A DNA stretch of 64,000 nucleotides from Parasponia andersonii (GCA_002914805.1 JXTB01000232.1:168468-232467); one strand, 5' to 3'. Shown: positions 35,806 to 48,108, numbered from the stretch's first letter. The notes: generated by a model from the sequence alone, not told the origin. Numbers and translations are program-made.

Positions 35806-35813
35806 ATTAGAAC
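35806..35813. repeat. hAT target-site duplication, right copy
   Basis: ATTAGAAC lies immediately right of the element end and matches 32317-32324. Confidence 0.9.
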
Positions 35814-38497
35814 TAATTTTCTGATTGTATACTTTAATTTAAGTGATTATAATAATCTAGTTAAAACCTTTATTGAAAATAAAGTCATGATTAGATTTGA
35901 GAAGTTTAGTAATTGAGTTTGTTTGTTAGCAAGCATATATGGTTGTTTGAGTTTTATTATCTCTTGATTGAATTTATGTTTCTTAAGAGAGAAACATATC
36001 AAGGTAGAATTATTTTAGTATCTCATGCTCCATTTTGACTCGGAAATGTGTGTCTATATTTTGTTTTTGCTATGTAGATTAGTGAATCGCTCAAGTAGGA
36101 ATGAGTGATATCTTAAAGACGTTCGTGCCATTATATTTTTCTTTTTAGCATATTTGGTAAGATACAACTACAACATAAACATGCATAAATTTCTAAATGG
36201 TATATATGCTTTTGCCTTCTATCCTATGTGATTGATAATTAATTCTTATATTACCTTCTATCCTATGTGATTGATACGTAAAATAAAAATTTTCTATTAC
36301 CTCATTTTTATCTTTCAAATTGCTTAAAATATCATTGTTAAAAGCCTCAAAAAAGTGACATGTATTCTTTTTTGTTTGTTTTTAATAATAAAATGTCGAT
36401 AGAGATAAAAATAAGACACTATGATGGATCATGTGTTGAAATATGAATGTTTTAAAATTTGAGAGCTAAAATAAGATTTTATAATAATTGAGATGCCGAA
36501 TTGAGATTTTTTTCCGTTCATTTGTAATGGAATAGCGACGGAAGAGCGAACATGGGACATATTAATAGACGAAGAGTTTCGAATATGCCATTTAAAAAGT
36601 TATGGGCCAAAATAAGATTAGGTGTAACGTTCAAGGACTAAAAATAAGCTTTACCCTTTTGTTTTCATCACGGAAGAAAGCAAATTTTAAACAAAAAAAA
36701 AAAGATCAAATGTTTAGGATTAAACGGCATCTGGTTCTTTTATAGAACTCATAACATAATGTGACATTCAATGGTTTAGGAACTAGAATATGCCGAAATA
36801 TAATATCTCAAAAACCAAATGCGAAACGCTAAAATTTGGGTTAATCTTCGTGAACTACAAATGTGATTAATCCATGGCCATACTACTGATATTAGTACAG
36901 AATACAAATAACATGCCATGTGACGGCTCATGAAAAAATTGATACGTTGTTTTTCGACTTAAATTAGTCTTAAAATGAGAACGAGAACAAGAACAAGGAT
37001 GAAATTTAAATTCGTATTCGATAGAGCATTTCTGAAACATGTGATTTGAATATGGTGTATTTTACTTGGGAATAATGAAAATTATAAAATTGTGTATTTT
37101 ATAACATGTGTTTGGTTGTAATTTTTTTTTAAAATAAGACAAAAATGAAAAAAATGGTTAGTAGTTTGTTTTTTTTTTGTTTTTTTTTTTGTCACGAGAA
37201 CTAATATATAAAAAAAGGCAACTTAGATATAATCTTCAGATATATTCAATTAATTTACAATTTTGATTTTTTTTTCTTACTACGTATGATTTACGCTTGT
37301 GCTCTGTAGCATACACCAACAGCAACATTTGGGTGTGCATTGGATAATATGCCTGGTACTGGTAGAATCTACAAGATCCATTTTAGTGCATGCTCTATTT
37401 CTATTTGTAGCAAAAACAACTGAAATTGAAAAAAAAAAAAAGTCAGAATTAGGCAAAGGAGGCCAAAAAGTGGACGTAAGCAACATTTGACCTGAGCTCT
37501 ATTCGTTGATAAATTGCATAAACTAGTCTAAATCACAAACAACATGCCAATTATACATTCCTAGCTTCAATCCTCCTCCACAAAGAGGTAAACAACAACA
37601 AAAAAAAAAAAACAAAAAACAAAAAAAAAGTAAAATAAAATTCTACAATGACGTGCTCATTATAGGATGGATTGAGAAGCAAAACACACACCAAAGCTTC
37701 TTCGATGGTAAAATACTGAATTTGCTGATTAGGGTTGTCTCATTTCTGAGAGAAGAAGAAGAAGAAGATCTGAACGAGAACCAAATAAAAAGAAGGACGC
37801 AACGGATGAACTAAGACATTTCAAAGGGCATTGTTCACGAGTCCAAGTGTTAAAAATCATTTCAAAGAGAACAGATTTGAACTCGTATACACAAATTCCA
37901 AATAATACCATTTCAGCAATAAAAAATTCCCGGAAAGAAATCAAAAACGAAACAAAGAACAGGATACTTGATAGGATGGCGGCAGCAAAACAAGCAAAAC
38001 AAAGAATAGAACAGCTACGTTTTCAAGGTTTTAGCCATGCAAGGAGCTACCATAAAAGAAAATTTTTGATGTCCAATGGCAATAAGTTATTATGCTTCTT
38101 GTTTATAACTTTTAAATCTGCTTTTCACGTTCACATAAAATATTTTGATCAAGTACATAGCCGCACGGCTAACAAAATTAGAAGCCGACAACAAGCGTGC
38201 GAAATGTAAACAAAGCAGAAACTAGGACACTTGGACAAAATAAGACACGTGAATTGCCATTGTGTGCTTCCATGTGGAAATATAATGAAATTGGAATCAT
38301 AAGAACGTCCAATGTTATCGCCTGATGTTAAGTAAGAAGTTTTGATTTAAGTCTAGAAATACAGACAGGCAGACAAATATCCAAAGACAAAAAGAAATAA
38401 TTAATTCATAAATCTAAGGCTAAAAAGAATAACTTACTTTTATAGATAATAACAATTCCAAAAGGGAAAAAAAAAAAATTGGTTATGCCTCTCCACT
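35814..38497. other. Intergenic spacer
   Basis: About 2.7 kb of AT-rich sequence with no gene recognised. Homopolymer and A/C-rich runs occur around 37590-37635. The right end is the 3' flank of the F-box pseudogene part. Confidence 0.5.
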
Positions 38498-39131
38498 TTA
38501 ACCAGATGGAAGAGCCGGAAGTGGTGTAGGCCATGAAGGATAGAAAATGGTGTGGGTAGATATGTCGATCCATGGCATATATACTCTATCAGCATACTCG
38601 CCTACTTTTTCATACTTTTTCTCAAACATATCGTATTGGCAAACTTCATGGCCACGCAACAGAAAGACGACATTGGTGTGGTTTGGATGAAAGGAAAGAA
38701 CGAACATCTTACTTTCCGAGCAATTCAACTTGAGATTGTACACAAGAACCCATGACGGGCAGTTATTATCGTTATTTTTCATTTCCCACACTCTGAAAAC
38801 ATAGTATTTTTGTGCTTCTGCCTCATAAAACTGTGATAATCTCAACTGACCATCGACTAGTCCAAGGTGAAGTTTTCCTTCAGTAGATCACAACGTAGCT
38901 TTAAAGCACACAGTAGGCAAGGGGATAAGATGACATTGTCCTGTATAAACATCGCTGAATGGATCAAATGCAACAATTCCTTTGATTGGATCTCCTTCTA
39001 GCCAATAAATAATTCCATTGCTTGTAGTGATATGTAAGTCATCATTCGGTGAAACTCTATAATCCTTCGGATACGTAATAATTGTCTTGCTTTGGGGATA
39101 TGAAATGACTAACTCACTCCATTGTCCAGTT
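38498..39131 (-). pseudogene. C-terminal part of the F-box protein, disconnected
   Basis: This frame continues the F-box protein after a one-base shift. The run of ten Ts (plus-strand As at 39136-39145) would have to be nine to read FFSETGQWSELVISYPQSKT. A TGA codon then interrupts it at about 38888-38890 (ATL stop STEGKLHLGL). It ends with a normal stop at 38498-38500. Segments such as VFRVWEMKNNDNNCPSWVL and HEVCQYDMFEKKYEKVGEYA are typical of the C-terminal propeller-like region of plant F-box proteins. As written it is not joined to the upstream reading frame. Confidence 0.8.
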
Positions 39132-40728
39132 TCAGAAAAAAAAAACTTGCGCAACAAATTCATTATCCTTACAGTTACTCATTCGTCTGTCACGCAAATT
39201 AACAGTAGAATGTGCTCGACCAATGATCACAACCCTATATCTGACATTGGAGGTACATCCAAGTTTTTTGCTACAAATGGGCTCACAAACGAATCCATAC
39301 CCGGAGATGATATGGAGTGGTTTAACCTTAGGGAGCTCAAGCCATTGCTTGGTTAACGGATTGCAAATATAGTTCTTCGTCGCTGCAGTGAAGGGAGGGT
39401 GTTTCAGGTGTGTATCATCCAGGCTTGTCGCCAACACCAAGTCATTATATGATGCTATTATGACCACAGTGCAAGGCATAAAATATAAATAATTAGACCG
39501 TTTTTCTCCATGGGGAACCTTTGATTTCTCAGAAAATACTTGACAAAAAGGCTCAAAGTAATGGGGGTCATCATCCCATTCACCACTTCGATAATATCTG
39601 TCATACCTTGTAAACAAGAGCATAAATGGTCGTGAGCGATAATAATCCTCTGAAAATCGTAGGCATATATGATCATGAATATGAATGAAGTTGCGGATAA
39701 ATGCAGAGTTAGAAATTATAGAAGACCAACGCTTGCAGACAGAGCTATATTGCAATGCAGATCTACCATTAGGGAGTCGAAGAAATATTTTAAATAATAC
39801 ATCGTCACCAACATTGTTTAAAAACTCAGTAACTGCAAAAATCACATAAAAGAATAAATTATAATGTGAAACTCAAAAGAATTAGTTATAAGAACGTGTT
39901 CACTCTCCTGTATAAGTCCTAGATGGAATATGTTTATTCCGTATAATGAATTGTGGGTTGAGAAAGAGCACTTACGTTTCAAGTTGTCATCCGTGGAAAG
40001 AATATGAACAGGCTTTTTGACATCAGGAAGGCAGTGCACAGAGACAGAACCTCCAATCCTTATCGAAAAATCGTCCATCACAGCCCTATTCAGCCTTATC
40101 TTAGGTTCAGTGTTACATCTATCGTCATGATCATAAGCAATAACAATAGCAATACATATTGTCTGTCTACCCTTCTTTCCCTAATCACCAAAACCAAAAA
40201 TCAATGAGAAAAAAAGTAGTCTCTCTGTTAACAATCATAAGGTAAAACTTGTCAATCAAAACACACATATCATGGCTATGATAATTAGACCCATCAAGGA
40301 AACTTGCAGAAGGAAAAAAAAATAAAAATAAAAACTGAAACCCATGATACTTTGGTCCCTGCTTTTGAGACTTGGCAAACACAACCATAAACCTCACAAA
40401 CAATTAACGCATATCTTAATATAGAAAGTTTTAACCTTATATTCAATTCAATTAACTTATAACTAACGACAACAAAGCAGAATCGACATTAGTTTTCAAG
40501 GACCCCAAGTAATGAAAAGTTAAAAAAAAAAATAAAAATCAACAATCTTTTAAAGGAAAAGAAAATAAAAAAGTGAAATACCTTAATCCAGAGAGGATGG
40601 GCATAGGAAAGGTGGAGTCTTTGCATGGTCTCAAGGGGAAGCATGACCACGTAGTCGTCATCACTCATAGTCTCATCCACACAAAGCCGGTTATTGCGAT
40701 CCTTCTTCTGCACCAGAATGCCCATCAT
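39132..40728 (-). CDS. CDC48 N-domain / F-box fusion protein, C-terminally truncated
   Basis: Three exons join in frame: 40728-40582, 40180-39976 and 39832-39132 (350 residues). Exons 1-2 (residues 1-117) match the first half of the CDC48/p97 N domain. Shared features are KKDRNNRLCVDE, SDDDYVVML, then the junction WIK/GKKGRQTICIAI, EPKIRLNRAV, IRIGGSVSVHCLPDVKKPVH and ILSTDDN. The two AAA ATPase domains and the second half of the N domain are absent. Exon 3 starts LTEFLNNVGDDVLFKIFLRL and holds an F-box (about 125-165), then the start of the C-terminal region. Introns are 401 and 143 bases, with donors AAG/GTATTT and AAC/GTAAGT. F-box proteins recruit substrates to SCF ubiquitin ligases through SKP1, and the CDC48 N domain binds ubiquitin-linked cofactors, so a link between the two is an inference. 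Translation ends at TGA 39134-39132, because of one extra T in a homopolymer. Whether the spliced transcript exists is unproven. Confidence 0.7.
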
Positions 40729-40856
40729 TCGCTTGCTGCAAATTATTATTTTTATTTATTATTATTATTTTTATTCTCTGTGTTAACGGGACTCGATAGC
40801 TCACAAAGGAGCCAGCTTGATTATTGTAGAGAGTTAAAAACTGGGTTTCGTGGGGG

Positions 40857-40864
40857 TATTTATA
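40857..40864 (-). promoter_or_regulatory. TATA box of the CDC48-N/F-box gene
   Basis: TATAAATA on the minus strand lies about 130 bases upstream of the ATG at 40728, a normal plant spacing for a TATA box plus leader. No other strong TATA candidate lies closer. Confidence 0.6.
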
Positions 40865-40869
40865 AGAAG

Positions 40870-41689
40870 AACCACAAAACAATTTCATATATTTAAAAAA
40901 AAAAAAAAAAGTTAAAAGCCTTAAACATGCCCAGCGGTGGAGGAGGAGGACGACGACTAGGACTATGCGACAATGCGTCTATGCCCACTTGTACAATTTA
41001 CACGACGTATCGTTTTTTTGTCTTTTAATCACAAGGACCAGTAGATTGATGACGTTAATCATATCACCTTAAACGAACGACAAGTCATTACTGTAAACGA
41101 CTATATGCACAGTGTAGTTTCCTAAGAAAGATGACAACTAGAAGAGATTGCACCATTTTTTGCTAGTTTTCAAAGCTTCAGAAAACAATCCTCTGTTAAA
41201 CGATTATATTTTTAAATGTTTCTTTAGTGAATTACATAGATGAGCTCCATCATCTACATGCTTGTAACCAAAACGAGATGTAGGTTTTTTTTTTTTTTTT
41301 AATTGACCAATACCCCAGTATATTACTTTAACGAAACAGCTTATATCTATTAAAAAAAAGGAAAGAAAATTCACATTTTAAACAATATAGTGTTTTTTTT
41401 TTAATTTTATTTTGAACTTAGATGTGATTTTGGTTTTTACTAAGTTTAAGGACACATGGACAAAGATTGAGTATTGAATTTATCATACTAAGGTGGAAAA
41501 TGATTTTTCCTCTTTTTTTTTTTTTATTATTATTATCTTCGTTCCTTTTCATTTCTATTAGTTTTATTTTTTATTCTTTTAATTGTACGTTTTCTTTTAC
41601 CAAATAAGAGATATATGTCAATATTTTTGAGATTTCATATATTTCTTTTCCCTCTCCCTAGTATGTCAGCCTCCAAGGTGCAGTGGTCA
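40870..41689. other. Intergenic spacer
   Basis: Mostly AT-rich. Apart from the promoter side of the minus-strand fusion gene, no feature was recognised. Confidence 0.5.
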
Positions 41690-42770
41690 CCTAGTTGATC
41701 GTCTTCAGCTGGCGATGTTGGCGGCGGCAGTGCCACACAATGGTAAGTTTATTTTCCCTCTAGGTGGCACCAGGGCGCCAAAGTCTGTGAGAAAAAAATA
41801 ATTTTTAAGTCTATTTTTTTCAGCCAGATGGCACCACAGTGCCAAAAAGCTTTTAGGCATCGGGGCGCCACCGCCTGGTTTTTCTGGCCAGTTTTGGTAT
41901 TAGGGTGCCAAGTTTCTAACTTTGGTGTCCTAGAATGGCGCTGGGGCGCCATTTTGATGGCAACTCTTCAATTTTTTCTGCACTTAAGCCCTTTTATCAA
42001 CACCTTAATTACTTTGTCTTCAACACAATCACAACACAAGAATTTCAAAACATGCTTCCCTCTTTATTAACTTCAAAAGCTTGGGTTGCCTCCCAAGTAG
42101 CACTTGTTTAATGTCCCTAGCTTAACATTGTCACTTCTCATGAAGGATTGGTCGAGTCAATGGGTGATTCAGCTCGATCAAGCTCTCCTCCTAGGTATAC
42201 TTTGAGCCGTTGAACATTCACCTTGATTCTTCTTATTGGGCTCTCATTTATCACGTCATTTGCACCACATAGAGACCCATTCCTCTCTTTGGATGACCCC
42301 GGCTATCTTGACTTGAGCTTGTCTGGGAGAGGTTTTAAATAAGATGAACCAAGTACACCTCTTAGTCCTGGTTCAAAGTGATGATCTCCATGCTTTTTCC
42401 TCTTTGTCTTCTACTTCCTTGTATCCTTCTAGTAAGGCTTGTGATGGCTGGAGGAGGAGAGTGAAGGCTCTATGACTCTAATTAGAGGATTGGACTTAGA
42501 AGAATGCGGTGGAGCTTCCACAACATTAGTAAGTTTACATAGGATAGGAATATATCTATGTAACTCACCCTATACTAGGCAATCCTATGTTGTCACAGAA
42601 GTGACGTCGCGACGCCACTTCCTGGTGTTGCGGCACTAACTTTATACTATAACACCCAGTTCTACCTAGTTCCTTCCATATTATTAGCACTACTACACAC
42701 TGTTGAGATGTCATTCGTCCATCTTCGCTTGCGAATGATCAAAATTACCTTGGTTTAGCCTCAAGTTCAC
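41690..42770 (-). mobile_element. Retroelement-derived region (tentative)
   Basis: On the minus strand, 42119-42070 reads RDIKQVLLGRQPKLLK, a tail motif often found at the end of plant Ty3/gypsy (Athila/Tat-like) coding regions. Around 41754-41960 a GC-rich motif of the form GGCACCAGGGCGCCA recurs about five times. No complete domain is present. It may be the remnant of an element older than, or different from, the gypsy copy to its right. Confidence 0.35.
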
Positions 42771-42994
42771 TTGAAAAGTCAGAATTCTCCTCTCAATGAC
42801 TTCTCACCTGAAATAAACAACAAAAATAACAAAACAAATAAAAAGAGCTCAAAGACGAGCAATTCTAAGCTTGAGAAGATAGTAAAGATAAGTATAAAAG
42901 ACACTTATCAGGAGCTCCAACTCAACAGACCCGACCTGATCAGGGTAAGTGTCCCAAGACTGACCAGTGGACTATCACGACCACTATACTACTT

Positions 42995-43441
42995 TGCCCA
43001 TCATGTGGAAAGACTCATTCTTGAGAGTGTCATAAGGGTACAAGGTTATACTACAAATGTAGTAAAAGTAGTCATTTCATTAAAAATTGCCCTGAAATGA
43101 AAACTGATTAAAAGAAACCTGGTGGGAAGCTGTATGCTATGGCTGAGAATGTTGGAGATGAGACTGAGGCAGACCCATCTGTTATCACAGGTGAGATACT
43201 TATTTTTGGCATCATAGCTCTTGAATTAATAGATTCAGGATCCACACATTCACATGCATCATTAACATTTGTGATGAGATTAGGTCATTCTGTAGATCAG
43301 ATGAGTACTCCATTTGGCACTACACTTCCTTTTGGAGAGATCATTTATTCAGACAAAATTTTGAGAGCTTGTCCTATTGTAGTGGATGACGGAGAATTAT
43401 TTTTAGACTTGATTGTACTTGATATGAATGATTATATATGA
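42995..43441 (+). pseudogene. Ty3/gypsy gag zinc knuckle and aspartic protease remnants
   Basis: The zinc-knuckle region reads YYKCSKSSHFIKNC. The first cysteine of the CX2CX4HX4C box is a tyrosine, and an upstream stop interrupts CPSCGKTHS. The protease frame from ATG 43139 contains IDSGSTHS, the retroviral-type D-S/T-G active-site motif, followed by a frameshift after [11 protein letters not shown]. The element cannot make a full polyprotein. Confidence 0.8.
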
Positions 43442-44464
43442 GATTATTTTAGGTATGGATTGGCTATCGAAGTATTGTGCTAAGATTGATTGTAAAAAGA
43501 GGATTGTGACATTTTATCCTCCAGATGCTGATCAATTTATATTTATGGGTACTCAAAGTAAAGCAAAGTTTCCTTTGATATCAACTATGAAAGCTCAGAA
43601 ATTGTTAGAAAGTTGTACTGGATATTTGGCCAGTATTATTGATACATCTGTTGAGCAGAAATTTAGACCTAAGGATATGCTAGTTGTGCAAGATTTCCTG
43701 GATGTGTTTCAAGAAGATTTGTCGGGTTTACCACCGGTAAGAGAAATTGACTTTGCTATTGATTTGGTACCAAGTACTGCACCTATTTTTAAGACACCCT
43801 ATAAGATGGCTCCAGCAGAGTTAAAGGAGCTAAAGAGTCAATTACAAGAGTTACTAGAGAAAGGTTTTATACGTCCTAGCTTTTCAATGTGGGGTGCACC
43901 AGTCTTATTTATGAAAAAGAAAGATGGAACTTTGCGATTGTGCATTGACTATAGAGAAATTAACAAAGTGACTATTAAAAACAAGTATCCCTTACCACGC
44001 ATTGATGATTTATTTGATCAACTATAGGGTGCTTCTATGTTTTCGAGAATTGATTTAAGGTCTGGTTACATTAATTAAGAGTCGGAGAGGAAGATATTCC
44101 TAAGACTACCTTTAAAACTTGGTATAGCTATTATGAGTTTCTAGTGATGCCATTTGGTTTGACCAATGCTCCAGCAACATTTATGGACCTAATAAATAAA
44201 ATATTCAAGGAATTCCTATATAAGTTTATTATTGTGTTCATCGATGATATTTTAGTATACTCACGATCTAGAGAGGAGCATAGAGAACATTTGAGAATTA
44301 CACTTCAGATATTGAAAGAGAAAGAGTCATATGCTAAATTTAAGAAATGTGAAATCTGGTTAGAAAAAGTATCATTCCTTGGTCACGTTATTTTCAGGAT
44401 GGGATTTCAGTTGATCCAGCCAAGGTTGAGGCAGTTAATAATTAGTCTAGGCCTACCAATATAA
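43428..44464 (+). pseudogene. Ty3/gypsy reverse transcriptase remnant
   Basis: The first frame (43428-44027) gives [16 protein letters not shown], then [20 protein letters not shown], and [20 protein letters not shown], ending at a TAG where the family has a glutamine codon (LQGAS). A second frame (44144-44464) gives [17 protein letters not shown] and the catalytic box FIDDILVYS (normally YVDD or FIDD). About 100 bases between them are degenerate. Confidence 0.9.
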
Positions 44465-46285
44465 CAGAAGTCAGGAGTTTTCTGGGTTTGGCCAGTTATT
44501 ATAGAAGATTTGTTGAGGGATTCTCTAAGATAGATATGCCACTTATATAGTTGACTAGGAAGAGTAACAAGTTTATATGGACTGATGAGTGTGAGAAGAG
44601 TTTTCAAAAATAGAAGCAGAGACTAATTTCAGCACTAGTCCTAACTATACCTTTAGATACAGAGGGGTTTGTTATTCATAGTGATGCTTCGAAACAAGGT
44701 TTGGGATGCGTTCTCTTGCAAAATAGGAAAGCTATTGCCTATGCTTCTAGACAGCTAAAGGATTATGAGCATAACTATCTTACTCATAATTTGGAACTAG
44801 CAGCAGTAGTATTTGCATTAAAGATTTAGCGGCATTATTTGTATGGAGTACATTGTGAAATCTTTACTGACAACAAAAGTTTGAAGTATCTGTTTACTTA
44901 GAAGGAATTGAACATGAGGCAACGAGGTTGGTTGGAATTAGTAAAAGATTATGATTGTGACATCAACTATCATCCAAGAAAGGCCAATGTTGTGGCAGAT
45001 GCGCTTAGTAGGAAATCATCTGGTAGTCTAATAGTTTTACATAGGTTGGAGAAACCTCTGTAGAATGATTTATGCAGATCAAGTATTGAATTAATCATTG
45101 GTAAGTTTTTTTGCTGAAGGAGTAATCAGATTTCAGGGTAGACTTTGTGTACCTGATGACAGAAATATTAAGAAAGAAATTATTACAAAAGCATACAATA
45201 CTCTATATTCAGTGCATCCAGGTATTACTAAGATGTATAACGACATGAAGAGTTATTACTAGTGGCCAGGATTGAAGAAGAATATTATCAAGTTCGTAGA
45301 ATATTGCTTAACATGTCAACAGGTTAAGACTGAGCATAAGAGACCAGCTGGAAAGCTATAACCACTTCCCTTACCAGAATGGAAATGGGAAGAAATTATT
45401 ATGGATTTTTTAGTTGGGTTATCAAAGACAGTATCTCATCATGATGCGGTGTGGGTTATAGTAGACAGACACACTAAGGTAGCTCATTTTATTCTGATTT
45501 TCGTGACTTACTCTATGGATAAACTTGCAACATTGTACATTAAAGAGATAGTCAGGCTTCATGGAATTCCAGTTTCCATAATTTCAGATAGAAACGCTAG
45601 CTTTACTTCTAAATTCTAGGAGAGTGTACAACGCGCTTTAGGAACCAAATTAAAATTCAATACTGCATTTCATCTTCAAAAAAATGGTTAGGCTGAGAGG
45701 ACTATTCAAATTCTAGAGGATATGCTTAGAGCTTGTGTCATGGATTTCCAAGGATCGTGGAATCACTACCCACCGTTAATTGAGTTTTCCTATAATAACA
45801 GCTTTCAAGCTATAATTGGTGTTGCACCTTATGAGATGTTGTATGGTAGGAAGTGTAGATCTCCAGTTCATTAGGATGAAGTTGGAGAATAGCGATATTT
45901 GGGCCTTGATATTGTTAGAGATACAGTTGAGGCAGTAGAAAAGATCAGAAAATGTATGTTGGCAGCTCAAAGTAGACAAAAGTTTTATGCAAATCCAAAA
46001 CGTCAACCTTTACATTTTTCTATTTGTGATAAAGTATTTCTTAAGGTTGCCCCTATGAAAGTTGTTATGAGATTTGGAAAGAAAGGAAGGTTAAGCCCAA
46101 GATTCATGGGTCCGTATGAGATCCTCGAGAAAGTTGAGAATGTCGCTTATAGACTTGCCTTATCCCCAGAATTATCTGGCATACACAACGTCTTCAATAT
46201 TTTTATGATGAGAAAGTATGTATCAGATCCATTGTTGGATTTTAAAACAATTTTCGCAGTGGAAGATTGGCCTAGGAAAATTTAA
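44465..46285 (+). pseudogene. Ty3/gypsy RNase H and integrase remnant
   Basis: RNase H spans about 44650-45030 ([42 protein letters not shown]). Integrase follows from about 45200: a zinc-binding region ending CLTCQQVKTEHKR, a catalytic core with [21 protein letters not shown] and [19 protein letters not shown], then the C-terminal GRLSPRFMGPYEILEKV. Many stops interrupt the frame, mostly TAG, for instance before RHYLYG, in [15 protein letters not shown], after NG and after VH. Confidence 0.88.
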
Positions 46286-46911
46286 AAAATTTCTCAAAAC
46301 AATTGACTATATGAGTGTATAGTATTAATTCATAGCAAATAGAAATATATAAAGAGAATAGATCTAATACCTCTTATAGCCTATAAGCGGATCCAAGCTT
46401 TTTAGTCTTCTAAACCATGATCTTCCAATCTAAGCCTCAAGCACAACTGGATGAACGTGTGGGTGTTGCATACAATTTCGTAAACTCACACTTTAGGCAC
46501 TTGCAATATTCTCAACACATGAGATTGTGAGAGTTTATTCTATAGTGAATAGGAAAACTTTCTTTTTTTTTCTCTCTAGTTTATAGAGGTTCTATAGAAA
46601 ATAATATGTAGTGTGTCTCTATTTTCNTATTTATCTAATTATCTGATAATTAGATATTTTTAAACTCAAAATTTAAACAAATTAGGAAACTTATCCCTCC
46701 ATTAATTTAAATTAATTAATTAATTAATAACAATCATTAATTATTATAGACAAATAATTTATCTAAACAAAGTGTGCAATAACAAAAATAATGTAATATC
46801 CAGTATAGTATTTATAAGAGGTGGAATTGGGGCCTTATAGACTTGTAATTCGAACTCTAATAAATTGTGAGAATTAATTAAACTCTTTAATTAATTTGTC
46901 TAATTTATTAA
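46286..46911 (-). other. Probable LTR or 3' flank of the copia element
   Basis: AT-rich sequence lies between the end of the gypsy integrase and the end of the minus-strand copia RNase H, in the position where the copia 3' LTR should be. A matching second LTR to the right of the copia gag was not identified by eye, so the ends are not defined. It contains an N at 46627. Confidence 0.4.
46627..46627. other. Ambiguous base (N)
   Basis: A single N lies in an AT-rich stretch. Confidence 0.99.
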
Positions 46912-48108
46912 TTACAATATTACTCCACTAAAACTCTTTGTAAAAGGACCAACAATGTTGTTTTTGGATACTATCTTCATAACGATCACGTCTCCTCGAT
47001 GTAATATCTCTCTAATCAAGTGATATTTCCTCTCTATATGCTTTCCTTTCTTGTGACTTCTTGATTCTTTTGAATTCACCACCACTCCACTATTGTCGCA
47101 ATATAAAGTCAATGGCTTATCCATATTTGGAACAACTTCCAAGTCAGTAAAGAACTTTCTGAGCCAAACTGCTTCTTTAGTTGCTTCACAAGCTGCTATG
47201 TATTCTACTAACATAGTAGAATCTGCAGTGCTGGATTGTTTAACACTTTTCCAGACAACGGCTCCACCACCAAGAGTGAACATTGACCCAAATGTTGACT
47301 TTCGAGTATCTTTGTCTGATTGAAAATCAAAATCAGTGTAACCAATAGGAATGAAGTCCTGACTTGAATAAACCATCATATAATTTCTTGTTCTCCTAAG
47401 ATACTTAAGAATATGCTTTACTGCTATCCAATGATCTAATCTTGGATTTGATTAAAAACGACTGACTATCCTTACTGCATATCATATGTCAGGCCTAGTA
47501 TACAACATGACATACATGAGGCTACCAACTACAGACACATAAAGAACCCGTCTCATATCCTCTTCCTCCTGAGGTGTATCGGGACATTGCTCTTTGGAAA
47601 GGATAACTCCATATTGAGAAGGTAACTGTCCATTCTTGGAGTTTTGCATCAAAAAATGAATAAGTACCTTATCAATATAAGATGCTTGAGATAGTGCCAA
47701 AAGTCTGTTCTTACGATCTCGAATAATCTGGATCCCAAGCACATAACTTGCTTCTCCTAAGTCTTTCATTTGGAATTGCTCGGCTAGCCACTTCTTTACA
47801 TTAGATAATGTTTCCATATCGCTCCCAATGAGTAAAACATCATCTAAATAGAGAACTAGGATGACCATTTTCTTGTCTTTGATGTACTTGTATACATAAG
47901 GTTCATCAATATTTTGATCGAAATCATAAAATTTGATCATCTCATCAAATCTTAGATTCCATGATCTTAAAGCTTGTTTAAGTCCATAAATGGACCTAAG
48001 TAGCTTGCAGATTTTTTGCTCTTGGCCTTTAGCTACAAAACCTTCTGGTTGCACCATATAGATGCTTTCTTCAAGATAACCATTCAAAAAAGCTGTCTTG
48101 ACGTCCAT
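46912..48108 (-). pseudogene. Copia reverse transcriptase and RNase H remnant
   Basis: The segment 48108-47482 gives MDVKTAFLNGYLEESIYMVQ, IYGLKQALRSW and the catalytic box LYLDDVLLIGSD, then GSLMYVMLYTRPDI. After a TGA/frame break the RNase H part (47379-46912) gives DKDTRKSTFGSMFTLGG, VEYIAACEATKEAVWLRKF and LYCDNSGVVVNSKES. A typical copia end is present up to IVGPFTKSF, while the last residues of the family are missing. Confidence 0.93.

Larger units (their letters stand above)
42771..46285 (+). mobile_element. Ty3/gypsy retrotransposon, decayed internal region
   Basis: Domains appear in gypsy order on the plus strand: a gag zinc knuckle (about 42995-43096), protease, reverse transcriptase, RNase H and integrase. 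The coding frame is broken by many stops and a few frameshifts. LTRs were not identified with confidence. The protein type is close to the chromovirus/Tekay-like group, judging from the integrase C-terminal segment GRLSPRFMGPYEILEKVENV. Confidence 0.85.

Noticed and set aside
37299..38209. Several short plus-strand frames between the hAT element and the F-box locus
   Set aside because: They have no domain resemblance, low complexity and no splice context that would extend them.
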